A DNA stretch of 41,138 nucleotides from Zygnema cylindricum (taxonomy: Eukaryota > Streptophyta > Zygnematophyceae > Zygnematales > Zygnemataceae). Under the pieces are notes generated by a model. The model had not been told where the DNA came from and did not search any database. It was given only the letters and a program-made list of their open reading frames with translations. A program made the position numbers and the translations under genes. Of the stretch, positions 11,501 through 22,136 are shown in pieces (position 1 is the stretch's first letter; each line of letters starts with the position of its first letter). The stretch spans positions 1-41,138 of the forward strand of contig JBBHKE010000948.1 of the NCBI GenBank assembly GCA_037447655.1, read 5' to 3'.

Positions 11501-12925
11501 GTTTTACACTTTTTCCCTGCTGCTTCACTTTCCCCTTGCTCACGATGGAAAACAAGGATTGGTGTTCTCATTATAGAAAGACCTGTCATTTACAATGGCC
11601 GATTCTGTGCAGGGATCGTCTCCCCTCATCGAAACTGGAGGCTCCCGTTCTGGGCCTCAACCTTCTTCGCCTGCTTGTTCAAAACCGAATTGCAGAATTT
11701 CATACAGAGCTTGAGCTCCTTCTTCCTGAGGTTCAAGACAATCCCTGTATTAGGCATGTCATTGAACTGGAGCAAGCACTAATGGAAGGAGCTTATAATC
11801 GCATTCTCAATGCCCGGCAGCAAGTGCCTGACACCCTGTATCTGTACTTTATGGATTTGCTAATGCACACAGTAAGGTGAGAAATGAGACTGCTTATTGT
11901 TAGAAATAGTGGCCATCATGGTGTTTCATGCTTTGGAGAACTTTCGATAAATGGTCGAGGATGTTGTCTCTGGTGAACGAGTCTTCATCTTTAAATTGAC
12001 ATACAGTTATGAACGTGGTGAATTGGAGATTGCTGCAATGCAATGACAATTAGTTGTCATGTGTTCTATCATTTAAGCATAACCTGATATTCTTGTGTGC
12101 TCCATTAAGTGTATGTATTTATGGAAATAAAATACAGCAGCTATGTACTGAAATATCTGCCAGTTTAGTGAGACAACGGTCACGCCTCTTCTCATCTGTA
12201 GTTTGTGCCATTTTTGGTACAGGGACGAAATTGCAGCCTGCAGTGAAAAGGCATACGAATTTTTGACGGTTACAGATGCAAAGAAACTGTTGACAATCAG
12301 TAGTGATCAAGAAATGCGGGAATATGCAGAGAAGGTGAGGTTTGGGGCTTGAACTTGGATTATAACTCGTGGTTTTTGCTTGAAATTAAGGAATTTGCAT
12401 TTGGAAACATTAGCATGAGTTGCACGTGAGTAGTTAAGCAGTTCTTTTGTGTAAGCAACCCACTTATCTGGCTGAGGAATGCAGGTTCATGTTGGTGTAT
12501 CAAATGGTTTTGATTAAGAGTTTCATATCGTATCGGATGTCAATCGGATTATCTGCAATAATAGCGTGGTATTATTGTGTTTATTGACCAATTCATGATC
12601 ACGATATTTGTCTTGGTCAGTGTTTAGACAGCTCGTGTTTCATATTTATTTCTCTTATCACGTTTGCCCATATGAAGTTAAGACACATGTAAAGTCACCT
12701 CTTTTTCTTTTACTTGTCCGTGAACCATATTATGTGACATGATATGACACTGAATTTTGTTTGTGTTGGTTGGGTTGGTGTTTGTGACAGCATGGCTGGG
12801 AAATTCGTAACAACTGTGTTTATTTCCGACAAGAGAAGGAAAAAATACCACAAAGTGAAATCCCGTCCATGCAACTCATTCAGCAAACCCTAGGATATGC
12901 ACGAGAATTGGAGCGTATAGTGTAA
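8600..12925 (+). CDS. RPN12: 26S proteasome non-ATPase regulatory subunit 8 (RPN12/PSMD8)
   Basis: Six exons: 8600-8704, 9089-9167, 9425-9527, 11613-11876, 12223-12334 and 12791-12925. They total 798 nt, giving 265 aa and TAA; all introns are GT-AG and all phases agree. Rpn12 is a PCI-domain subunit of the proteasome lid that helps complete lid assembly and join it to the base. Landmarks are VLGLNLLRLLVQNRIAEFHTE (about 107-127), LEQALMEGAYN, DEIAACSEKAY at the start of exon 5, and the C-terminal YARELERIV. The length fits the family (yeast about 274). SSDQEMREYAEKHGWEI and PSMQLIQQTLGYARELERIV read like plant RPN12. The ATG opens MAGSLQDAEKLF, with no upstream in-frame extension supported. 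Intron 3 (9528-11612, about 2.1 kb) has no recognisable content. It converges with the hydrolase downstream. Confidence 0.95.
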
Positions 12926-14754
12926 ATTCGGTGGATAGTTTTGCAATATTTGTGCTGATCTCGAGTTATGTTAATATACTAGTGTCTTATAAATGAATAA
13001 TACTTTGGCTTATAAATGAAACATTCTTTCATTTCGTGGTCAAAGCAAATTTGCTTTTGGCGCGATTCCATCCTCGATTCTGAATGTCTTGTTGTCTATG
13101 CCATAGCATGATTCAGTAAAATCTAGCTTAGCTGGATCGTTTTTGAGAAGTTTTAAAAAGGGAATTCCGTCTTTGTCTGTAAACGTCTATCAATCGCGAA
13201 ATAGTCTTTTTTTGGCATTAGGGATGTTGTTTGGAGCTTCACAAGTGAATAGTTGATTTGGCTTTACCTCCCTAAGGATTGGCAACAGCTTTCATCGGCA
13301 TCTCTTCCTTTATGTTCCTTTCTGTTTAAGACTCTTAGAAAAGTTATTGGTCTTGTCTTTCTATGGTTTAAGTTGGTATGCATTTTTGCTTCCGCATTGT
13401 TTTTTCTGTTGGGAATCTTTACACCTAAAGAACTTAAGACAGTTGAGCAATGTGAGCCGTTAGGGAGCTAAAAACATTGTTGAAGTTGAAGCCCTTGACA
13501 TCGACCGATGTAACACAAAGCTAGCGTGTACCACTAGGTTATGGTAACTGGAAGGAGACCATTTCTCACAGAGTACCCTGTGATGTTGACGTTCGAGGAG
13601 CATGTTGTTAACATTCGCCCTATGCACCAGTCTGAACCATTTCAAAGCAGTTCTGGCACACACCAAGATTTTGATTTGCCCAATATTTGGAATTCTATTG
13701 AAACCCTCTTTTCTTTGCATGGGCACCACGGAGAACGTAACATCCCACGAATGAGCTAACTGGAAAACTATAGATCAATATTGAGGACATGGTAATCATT
13801 TTCATAAAGTGTGAGGAGACAATCCTAGAGTGGTGTCGTCCTACCATAGCCATCCTCGTCCCTAAACCTGCTACTATCCTGCTACTATCCTGTCTTGTCC
13901 CTATATCGTTGTTTTTTAAACATATAGTTGAGATAGGGTAAAAGTGTTGTGATCGTTGTCTGTTTACAGATGGGCATTTTCACATATCTTCAAAAAAATC
14001 CATATTTAAAAAGCACAAAAGAAACTTCCAGCTTTCTTTTCCAGAAATTTTTTAACAGTTGGAAAATCAAAACACAGGATCTTGTCTGCTACAGTCAGTG
14101 GTCAAAGGCTATGTGTCCGATACTGTCTCAATATTTCAGCGGGCATAAGCAATGAATTGGAATATACAGCTTCACCCTTTATCTCAAGTAATTCAAGCTC
14201 ACTTTTTGCATTGTCTATAGTCCAAGTGGTTCACCAACTGCCTATAGTTATTCATAATGGCTGACACGAGTTATGCACATCAAAAGCACGCCTGGAAGAA
14301 GCTATAAAAAAAATTTGGACTCCAGTTTCGTATTCGCTTCAATTTCACAGTATGATATGGTATGACATGGAAAAAAAAGGTAATAACACTGACGAGTTTA
14401 CCAGCCTTAATTTTACAATGATTGTAAACAGAAACACCAACCAAAATGTTTTCAGCCATGAAAGAAGTGCAATTCTTAATCAACAACTGAACTCAATCGA
14501 TTGCCTTTTTTGTCCTCTAAATAAATATTCCAACATACCACAGATGGAATCATTTGAATGGGTGTATAAAGAATGGGTAAACATTCTGGAATCGCACAAG
14601 TGCAGATTACTACACTTGTTTAAAAACTTGACTGCTCTTCTAATTCCTATCAAAACTTGGTGAATTTTATACACCTATACAAAAAATAAAAGACGAAAAT
14701 GCCTGCGCTGTCAAAAGAATCCTTAACAGTAATAATACAAAAAATAGAGACAGC
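12926..14754. other. Convergent intergenic region, RPN12 3' side to hydrolase 3' side
   Basis: Both 3' UTRs lie here. Open frames at 13253-13471, 13541-13759 and 14352-14663 show no recognisable domain, splice structure or homology cue and are left uncalled. TA-MITE or GGGTGAAGTT ends are not visible. Confidence 0.5.
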
Positions 14755-15660
14755 TTACGACGTCTTCACCTTCTCGAAAAAAACTTTGACTTCTTGGAGC
14801 CACTTCTTGAGTGTGGGAGGATTATGAATCATATGGAGACCCTCTCCAGGAAAAAATATCTCCTCACCAGCCTGATATGTTTTCAACACTTTTTCAGCCA
14901 CCTGAGGATAAAGATGAGAAGCCCTCAAAATGAGAACAGGTACAGTTATTCCCTCCACAGCTTCACTAATATCTGCCTCAATACCTCCTTCAGTAAAGGC
15001 GTATTCTATAGGGTCGACATCCATCACTCTCATAGCCCATAAATTGGACTTACACGGCTCTGGTAACTTATCACATCCTAATTTTCTGTCCTCTTCCAAA
15101 AACTCATCTTCTGAGAGCTTTTGTACTTTTCGGGCTTCACCAATGGGTCCACCATTAGGGGGGAGGCCATTAATGGGAGCTGTCTCGCCAGGAAACTGCC
15201 GCCATGGCGGATCCTCCAATACAAGAGCTTTAACAAGCTCTGGATACTGTTTTGCTACACGTGCGGCTGTTGAAGCTCCCATAGAATGGCCAATGAGGAA
15301 GACAGGTTGACCAGAGGCAATATGTTTAATGGTGTCTACAGCATCCTTTACCAACTGTGGTATGGTGAAGGTTCCTGGAGGACATGGTCGAGTCTTGCCA
15401 CGACCCCTACCGTCAGGAATAAAGACGTGATACTTGTATGCGAGACCGGATAAGGCAAGGAGAGAAGTGGCTCCGGCCGAACCTCTGCCATGGATAAACA
15501 GCAACTTGGGCAGAGGAGAGACAGGGTCCGTATGGTAGAATGTTATTCTGATGTCGTCAGCTTGAAAGCCCAATTCTCTCCATTTCACACCTTTGCTGAC
15601 CTCCAGGAGGTCCGCAACTTGCATATCTCGAGAGGAATGGCGTTGCTCCAAATTCTCCAT
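14755..15660 (-). CDS. Alpha/beta hydrolase-fold protein, intronless
   Basis: One exon of 301 aa from ATG at 15660 (MENLEQRHSSRD) to TAA at 14755. The start is favoured because the upstream in-frame codons contain no other ATG before repeat sequence. Fold signs in order: FIHGRGSAG (HG oxyanion motif), FIPDGRGRGKTRP, the nucleophile elbow GHSMGAS, VLEDPPW, VPVLILRASHLYP and GEGLHMIH (His). The Ser and His of the triad are clear. The acid usually sits after the strand ending LILR, but that position reads ASHLYP with no Asp; the Asp in LEDPPW may serve instead. There is no signal peptide, so it is probably cytosolic. The substrate cannot be told. It stands out as intronless beside genes of 6 and 15 exons, which would fit a retrocopy or bacterial transfer. 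Its first 39 codons and upstream region are duplicated at 19527-20850. Confidence 0.85.
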   Translation of the reverse strand: MENLEQRHSSRDMQVADLLEVSKGVKWRELGFQADDIRITFYHTDPVSPLPKLLFIHGRGSAGATSLLALSGLAYKYHVFIPDGRGRGKTRPCPPGTFTIPQLVKDAVDTIKHIASGQPVFLIGHSMGASTAARVAKQYPELVKALVLEDPPWRQFPGETAPINGLPPNGGPIGEARKVQKLSEDEFLEEDRKLGCDKLPEPCKSNLWAMRVMDVDPIEYAFTEGGIEADISEAVEGITVPVLILRASHLYPQVAEKVLKTYQAGEEIFFPGEGLHMIHNPPTLKKWLQEVKVFFEKVKTS

Positions 15661-15667
15661 AACCAAT

Positions 15668-15815
15668 TACTGCGAACACAGCAACCCTAATTATTGTAAA
15701 CACAACAACCCTAATTATTGTAAACACAGCCACCGTAATTTTTGTAAATACAGCAACCCTAATTATTGTTAACACAAAAACCCTAATTATTGTAAACACA
15801 ACAACTCTAATTACA
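15668..15815. repeat. About 27-bp tandem repeat just upstream of the hydrolase ATG
   Basis: Units of the type ACAGCAACCCTAATTATTGT (core) repeat five to six times with point changes. The array begins 8 bp upstream of the start codon, so it lies in the 5' UTR or core promoter. It is also present in the duplicated copy (about 19650-19815) with a different unit number. Confidence 0.88.
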
Positions 15816-16431
15816 GTAGACACAGAGGCCAGGCACTGTAAGAAGGAAAAACTGCAAAACGATGAAATGAAATCAGAAAGCAGGACAACATCAGCCTCGA
15901 GGTTTCATAGTTTTATGTACATGCATTGCTTGGCAACGAGAAAGTGAAGCAGTCTTCACCATAATCATGACTGAAGTAACGACAAGAAGTCAAGAACCCT
16001 GTACGGAATCCACTCGCAGTGTTCCTTGCAATGAGCATGGAGAAGCGCTTAAAGCATTGGATCATAGCCTCTCTCCCATGAACCAGACTTGTAAATTTCT
16101 AATCATCTGACGCGGAAAAAAAAGTTTGAATGTGCTCAAATATTTTGAAAGCTTATAGGTACTGTAATGTAGCCATACTATACACGTACTATACGATATA
16201 TATCCGTCCGTACAGCGTTTTCAGCTGATTCCGCACCATTTGAATTACCGTAGGGCGTAGTCGGAAAGTGAGGCCATGTTGATAGCTTGACATCCGGGAT
16301 AATTCGCGTTTAGTTCGAATTCTACTCCCAAAAATGCCGCACAAAATGCTTAAACATGCGTTTACGATATACTCTACAAATACGTTGCACTTTGTAAAGA
16401 ATCCTAGGGTTCCCCCAGTGGGTGGGAACTA

Positions 16432-16890
16432 CACCGTGAATCGTTATTAGCGTATAAAAATTATTAGTGTCAATAATTAACTAGTGTTATTAATGCTAAT
16501 TTAATTTGGGTTTTACAAAATTTCAAAAAAAAAGTTTAATTGTTATTGATCCACAACGCTGATTTAGGTATAACGGATCTGCCGTAATTATGTATACAGT
16601 AAAATAGGTAGAAATACAAAATCTGACAATCCGTACAATATCGCGTCCTTTTACTATAATTAATCCATAATTCTAATTTGGGTTTCCGGGTTAATAATTA
16701 ATACGTTGTTCATGCTTATACACTGAAATAGGCACGAGTACAAAACGTTTATTCTAAGCGCAGTTTTGTATGCAACCGACATAATTTAACTACAACTTCC
16801 GTACGATATTCCGTAATGAAGTACATTACTGTACGAACAGACACCTTCCGTACACCACACTATTCAAAAAATGCGTACGTCATAATCATA
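16432..16890 (-). mobile_element. TA-MITE subfamily D, partial
   Basis: Begins CACCGTGAATCGTTATTAG after TA (16430-16431). The interior is the reverse complement of the intact D copy at 38269-38822, including GCAACCGACATAA and CCGTACACCACACTATT. The distal end is lost. It lies within the duplicated segment. Confidence 0.65.
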
Positions 16891-16895
16891 AACGC

Positions 16896-17064
16896 TAATT
16901 TACATAGATGTCTCATTCGTACGGATTTTTACATTTTACGAAATTTCGTTCATTTTTATAGATTTTGAACCTTTCGTAAAATGCGTATACTTTTTGTACG
17001 AAAAATGTACGATAAAATTGTACGGAAATATTCAAATAAACGTATGAACGTATGTATGAACGTA
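16896..17064. other. AT-rich spacer with CGTATGAACGTA words; nothing recognised
   Basis: Sequence between two TA-MITE fragments, rich in GTACG and CGTATGAA repeats. It may be further element debris. No gene. Confidence 0.4.
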
Positions 17065-17748
17065 CACCGTGAATCGCTAATAAAAATAAACTCTATTTTG
17101 GGTTAAATACCTTTTAAAAAGTCAAAAATTAACGCTACAACGTGAATCGTTATTAGCCTTATGTACGCTATATCGGCACCCCAAAATTTTGACATTGATA
17201 CCTTAAATATAATAAATTACACTATTTTAGGACGTGGACCATAATCTGCCACGTCTCCTGGCACTAAATTATAATGAATGACGCTAATTTATTCTTTACA
17301 CTAATAATTTCTATAAGCTAATAACGATTCAAGGTGTAGCGTCAATGTAATTTCCGTACTTATTTCATGAATAGTGTGATGTACGGAATGTGATTGCTGG
17401 TACAAAAATGTACTTTATTACTGAAAATTGTAGTCAACTTATGTCGGTTGCATACAGAACTGCGCTTAGAATAAACGTGGAGTCGAGTTTGCGACAAACG
17501 CGTTCGCAAACCCAAATTAGGATTATGGATTAATTACACTGAAATGACGCGACGTGATACGGATTGTCAGATTTTGTACTTTTACCTATTTTAACGTGTA
17601 TGAAATGACGGCGGATTCTGTATACCTAAATCAGCGTTATAGAGAAATTACAATTAAACATTTTTTTCACAATGGTATTGATACACAAATTAGAATCAAT
17701 GACACTAATTTATTATTGATACTAATAATTACGACATAACTTGTATAC
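17065..17748 (+). mobile_element. TA-MITE subfamily D, interrupted by an A element
   Basis: Starts CACCGTGAATCGCTAATA after TA at 17063-17064. From 17339 it follows the intact D copy (GCGTCAATG..., then CTTATGTCGGTTGCATACAGA, then GAATCAATGACACTAATTTA). The right terminal inverted repeat is replaced by the partial element at 17749. Confidence 0.65.
17138..17336 (+). mobile_element. TA-MITE subfamily A, 199 bp
   Basis: Left end CAACGTGAATCG (one change from CACCG) after TA 17136-17137; right end GATTCAAGGTG before TA 17337-17338. It has the same length as the copies at 6743, 36683 and 40175 and sits inside the D-type element. Confidence 0.85.
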
Positions 17749-18243
17749 TTTTTGCATACGCCAATCTGTACGTCAAAACATTTTTTAGGGTTTTCTGTTT
17801 TCGAACATAACAAAAGTCCTTTGAGAGAAATAGTGTGACGAACAACAGTTACGGAAAATAGCCTGACGAAGGAATGTTACGAAATTTCGTTTTTATTTTC
17901 GGTTGTATTTTGGAAAGCGCGTGTCATGTGCAAATCTGAAGATTTTTCGCTAGATTTCCATCATGACACGTAGCTTAATCGTCTAACATGTCACGATTTT
18001 TTTTTTCTGTATCTGCAAACCCACTCACTCGAGGTGGGTCAACAGTTACAAAAAAAAATGAAGCGAACTCCTCGCAGATGAACATCCGACAACCAGTATT
18101 ACCTCCAAGACCTTCAGAGAGTATCGGCAAGATAATTTGTAATGTTGTTTTCGTATAAAAAACAAAATAGGTTGTACAATTTGGTACGGAGGGTCGCGGA
18201 CTTTTGTAAACTACGCCACTTTTCGCCTGATGGAATGTCACCC
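17749..18243 (+). mobile_element. H3-type element, right part only
   Basis: Homologous to 22366-22870, including TTTTTTAGGGTTTTC, CGAACATAAC and the right end CGCCTGATGGAATGTCACCC followed by TAA. The left two thirds and left inverted repeat are absent. Confidence 0.7.
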
Positions 18244-18252
18244 TAATTAGGA

Positions 18253-18779
18253 TGTAGCCGCGATAGATTGTGTTGACATGTTCTGCAACAGGGTTACAGG
18301 GTTGAGCACTTAGTGGCTAGAAAGTAGGCTGCTATAGTTGCGGTTGCAGAGCAGCGCAGCTGCGATTCCAGATTAGCGCAGCATAGCAGCATAGCAACTT
18401 AGTAGAATAACGTAGCGCAGCATAGCAACGCAGCGTAGCAGTATAGCAACGCCGCAGAATGTAGATTTTACCATATAGTTCTAGAAGAATATTATGGATA
18501 GATCTCGGTTGACCGCGAAGGTCCACGTGTACATTTGTACAGTATTGGGTTGACTAGCAGTTAGTTAGTTTAAATAGTGAGACAGACGTAGTACGAGAGA
18601 GACTCTTTGAGTAGACCCTCGCAGCAAGCGTTGAATCTTGTAATCCTTTCTTGAGTAATAAAGCGCCATTTTGTCTGTTACTGCTGTGTGCACCTGCTGT
18701 TGCTACGGGAGGATCCTTGGAGCTTTCCGTTGTGCATTGTGGTGTATTGTGGGGGTCTATAATTCTTGCCCCTTTTACA
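18253..18779 (+). mobile_element. 5' long terminal repeat of an LTR retrotransposon
   Basis: Starts TGTAGCCGCG and ends CCCCTTTTACA, i.e. TGTA...TACA, immediately before the primer-binding site. It is 527 bp. It contains an AATAAA signal at 18657-18662 and a degenerate GCAGCATAGCAACG repeat run (about 18345-18460). No second copy occurs in the window, so the 3' LTR is not here. Confidence 0.78.
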
Positions 18780-18780
18780 C

Positions 18781-18792
18781 TGGTATCAGAGC
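18781..18792 (+). other. Primer-binding site (initiator Met tRNA type)
   Basis: TGGTATCAGAGC lies one base after the LTR end. This is the standard plant retrotransposon site complementary to the 3' end of initiator methionine tRNA. Confidence 0.88.
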
Positions 18793-18812
18793 ATTCCATG
18801 TGACTCGACAGT

Positions 18813-19413
18813 ATGGACGAACACGGCGTATCCACTACAGAAATGCTAGCGCAAGTTCTCAAGGAGTTAGAAAGCGTGAGATTACAGAACGCACAGCTGA
18901 GCAACACCGTCGCAACTTTGGAATCTCGTCTTGGTGAGCGACCTCATGGAAGCATAAAGAGGGACTCCATGAGACCGAAATTACGACTTCCCGACGAGTT
19001 CGACCCCGCAAGACACAAGAACCTGGATACGTGGCTATTCTTTGTTGCAAACTATCTTGAGAATTTTCCTAGCCTGTCGGACCGAGAGAAGATTCACCAC
19101 GCGGGTGGTCTTCTTAAGGGGGCAGCGGGTGCATGGTGGAGGACATTGGTGGAGAGTGATGAGATACCAACCGTTTGGGCTCTCTTTGTTCAATTCCTCC
19201 GGGACACCTGGCAGCCTGTTAATACGGTTAAGGCTGCACGAGATAAGATCGCAGTGCTGAAGCAACGAACTTCGGTGTTGGAGTTTAGGCAACGGCTTTT
19301 GGAGTGCAAGGTTCAAATACCTACGATGACGGAGGATGAAGTTGTGGATCGTTACGTGAAGGGGCTCAAATCCTCCATTCGTAGAGATGTGGAACAATGG
19401 CTCGCTCGGGAAA
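18813..19413 (+). CDS. Ty3/gypsy-like Gag polyprotein, truncated by the gap
   Basis: The frame opens MDEHGVSTTEMLAQ 20 bp after the primer-binding site and runs 200 codons into the run of N. Order: a leucine-rich coiled coil (about 9-44), then a retrotransposon Gag core with LDTWLFFVANYL, a GAAGAWWRTL-type segment, WALFVQFLRDTW, EFRQRLLECK and DRYVKGLKSSIRRDVEQW. Gag builds the virus-like particle around the element RNA. Nucleocapsid zinc knuckle, protease, reverse transcriptase and integrase are not visible; they lie in the gap or are deleted. Confidence 0.85.
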
Positions 19414-19423
19414 NNNNNNNNNN
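19414..19423. other. Assembly gap (10 N)
   Basis: A run of ten N between gag and the duplicated hydrolase fragment. The nominal length need not be real. A missing retrotransposon body is the simplest content. Confidence 0.99.
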
Positions 19424-19447
19424 TCAATCCCAACGACACAAGCGTCA

Positions 19448-19642
19448 TTAACCAATACCTCTTAAACCTCGTTGCGGTAAGGAGAGCTCTATACGTTCAA
19501 CGCCTGGAGGACCTCCAGTCGTTTCCATTCTGATGTCGTCAGCTTGAAAGCCCAATTCTCTCCATTTCACACCTTTGCTGACCTCCAGGAGGTCCGCAAC
19601 TTGCATATCTCGAGAGGAATGGCGTTGCTCCAAATTCTCCAT
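19448..19642 (-). pseudogene. 5' fragment of the alpha/beta hydrolase (duplicate)
   Basis: From ATG at 19642 the first 39 codons equal those of the gene at 15660 (MENLEQRHSSRD to ADDIR). After the breakpoint at 19527 the frame reads METTGGPPGVERIELS and stops at 19448. None of the catalytic motifs is present, so no functional hydrolase can be made. The frame ends close to the assembly gap, so a misjoin is possible. Confidence 0.8.
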
Positions 19643-20850
19643 AACCAATTACTGCGAACACAGCAACCCTAACTATTGTAAACACAGCCACCGTAATTTT
19701 TGTAAATACAGCAACCCTAATTATTGTGACACAGCAACCCTAATTATTGTTAACACAGCAACCCTAATTATTGTGACACAGCAACCCTAATTATTGTTAC
19801 TTTAACAACTCTAATTACAGTAGACACAGAGGCCAGGCACTGTAAGAAGGAAAAACTGCAAAACGAGTACTGAAATCAGCAGGCAAGAGGGCATCGGCCT
19901 CGAGGTTTTACAGTTTATGTACATGCATTGCTTGGCAACGAGAAAGTGAAGCAGTCTTCACCATAATCAGGACTGAAGTAACGACAAGAACCCTGTACGG
20001 AATCCACTCGCAGTGTTCCTGCAATGAGCATGGAGAAGCGCTTAAAGTATTGGATTATTGCCTCTCTCCCATGAACCAGACTTGTAAATTTCTAATCATC
20101 TGACGCGGAAAAAAAAGTTTGAATGTGCTCAAGTATTTTGAAAGCTTATTATACGTACTGTAATGTAGCCATACTATACACGTACTATACGATATATTCC
20201 CGTCCGTACAGCGTTTTCAGCTGATTCCGCACATTTGAATTACCGTAGGGCGTAGGCGGAAAGTGAGGCCATGTTGAATTGTTGATATAATTCACGTTTA
20301 GTTTCGAACTCTACTCCCAAAAATGCCGCACAAAATGCTTAAACATGCGTTTACGATATACTCTACAAATACGTTGCACTTTGTACAGAATCCTAGGGTT
20401 CCCAGTTGGTGGGAACTACACCGTGAATCGTTATTAGCGTTTACAAATTATTAGTGTCAATAATTAATTAGTGATATTAATGATAATTTGGGTTTTGCAA
20501 AATTTCAAAAAAAAAGTTTAATTGTAATTGATCCATAACGTTGATTTAGGTACACCGGATCTGCCGTAATTAAATAAACAGTAAAATAGGAAAAAGTACA
20601 AAATCTCTCGTACAACGTCGCGTCCTTTTACTATAATTAATCCATAATTCTAATTTGGGTTTCAGGGTTAATAATTAATACGCCGTTCATACTTATGCAC
20701 TAAAATAGGTAAGAGTACAAAACCGTTTATTCTAGGCGCAGTTCTGTATGCAACCGACATAAGTTAACTACAATTTCTGTACAATTTTCCGTACAAGCAT
20801 CTTCCGTACACCATACTATTCAATAAATGCGTACGTCATAATCATAAACG
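19527..20850. repeat. Segmental duplication, copy 2
   Basis: Second copy of 15545-16895 in the same orientation. It carries the truncated hydrolase start, a tandem array (about 19650-19815), the upstream DNA and a partial D element starting at 20419. It differs by scattered substitutions and small indels, so it is not an exact assembly duplicate. Confidence 0.88.
20419..20850 (-). mobile_element. TA-MITE subfamily D, partial (duplicated copy)
   Basis: CACCGTGAATCGTTATTAG after TA 20417-20418, matching the copy at 16432 base for base over most of its length. The distal end is lost in the same place. Confidence 0.65.
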
Positions 20851-21386
20851 ATATTTTAATAGAACCGTCATTAACGTCAAGGAAAAATTAGATTTGTTAC
20901 TTCTATTTCAGGTTTCGAGGTTAAAATTTGGGGGTGCCGAAATAGAGTACATAAGGCTAATAACGATTCACGGAGTACATTACACCGCGAATCGTCATTA
21001 GCGTTATGTACGCTAATTCCGTCGCCCCAAATTTTGACTCTATCACCGTAAATAGAGTACATAAATCTAAATTATTCTTTATATTATTTAAGGTACTTAT
21101 TAAATCAGCGTTAACAACTCTAATATAGTGTAATTTTAAATAGTGTGGCGTACGTTCGATGTCTGACCGTGCAAAATTGTATTTGTTAACTAAAAAATTA
21201 CAAAAATTATGTAATACTGGCCGTTATCATTTAACCGCATTTTCACAAACCGCGTAGTGCAAACGTCATAATGACATGAAACTGTACGCTTTGTCAGATT
21301 TTGTACGTGTACTTAACTTACAGTAAAGATATCAGCGCGGATAATTAGAACACAACTACACCCAAATTAGAGTTATTGATAAATTA
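20851..21386. repeat. Mosaic of TA-MITE fragments
   Basis: Contains an A-like right end in reverse (GGCTAATAACGATTCACGG, about 20953), a new end TACACCGCGAATCG at about 20985, and from about 21095 a stretch like the C core (AAATAGTGTGGCGTAC, ACCGTGCAAAATTGTA, AAACCGCGTAGTGCAAACGT). The elements are too broken to delimit. No gene. Confidence 0.55.
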
Positions 21387-22133
21387 GGGTGGAATTCCAT
21401 TAAAAGAAAAGTGTGGTTCGTTACTGGACGCCGTACAATTTCGTACATATTCGTACCACGTCGTACCTTCAAATTTTTGTTGTCAGACGAAAAATCGTTA
21501 CTGGAAAGCTGTCGGGAAGCTCCAATGATGTAGGCGTAATTCCCTGCCGTTGGATATTCCACTTTTTGATATCCGCGAAACAATCGCGCACATCATCCAG
21601 TGTCACGATAGTCTCCTCGCGAGGAGAGTTTGACGATACTAGACGTCTACCATTGGTACACGTGAAAAAGAAAAAAAATATCTACTTTGAACAAGCGATC
21701 ACAGGTCTACACGTCGTATAGGCCATGTGCCATCGTCGTACGGTGCATGTGTCGCCTGCCACGCTGGATGCAAGTGAGCCAAATTTTTTTTCGCACGCTC
21801 CGTTTGACATCCACCGACATTCAACCTTCAAAGTTTGTCGCGTTTTTTTGCCATTCCGTTTCAAAATTTTGATTTCCGTTTTCAAAATCAAAAATCTGGC
21901 CGCAAACTTTACGTACAAATCATTAACTACCTCCGGCCGTATAGATATTTCGTTCTGACCTTACGTTTGAAGATTTTATTTAAGATTTTCAAATATGGAC
22001 TCTAACCTACGTGGCGCTAATCATAATTGAGGAAGGTTTGTTACTGGCCCGACAAAATGGAATAGTCTTCCAGTAAACGCTGCCAGTAGAATTTTTCGTA
22101 CATTTACTGGGACAGCCTAGTGGAATTCCACCC
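21387..22133. mobile_element. PIF/Harbinger-like element H4
   Basis: Left end GGGTGGAATTCCATTA; right end TAGTGGAATTCCACCC. TTA flanks it at 21384-21386 and 22134-22136. It is 747 bp with no transposase. A related copy is nested in the element at 33959. Confidence 0.78.
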
Positions 22134-22136
22134 TTA

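Larger units (their letters stand above)
15545..16895. repeat. Segmental duplication, copy 1 (hydrolase 5' end and upstream)
   Basis: About 1.35 kb matches 19527 to about 20850 in the same orientation with small indels. It covers the start of the hydrolase, the 27-bp tandem array, about 600 bp of upstream DNA and most of a TA-MITE. Similarity stops abruptly at ATTCTGATGTC (15545/19527) and fades after ATGCGTACGTCATAATCATA. Confidence 0.88.

Noticed and set aside
13253-14663. Small open frames at 13253-13471, 13541-13759, 13949-14155 and 14352-14663
   Set aside because: No domain, no splice continuity and no conserved features; they lie in the 3' regions of two convergent genes.
15668-15815. 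CRISPR-like or telomere-like array (contains CCCTAAT)
   Set aside because: Units are contiguous without unique spacers, the period is about 27 bp, and the context is a eukaryotic promoter; not CRISPR and not telomere.
15557-15823. Frame with repeated VVFTIIRVAVF blocks that looks like a membrane protein
   Set aside because: It is the 27-bp tandem array read in one frame; the hydrophobicity follows from the repeat unit.
18554-18907. Minus-strand frame across the LTR and gag start
   Set aside because: Antisense shadow of the LTR/Gag region; no domain.
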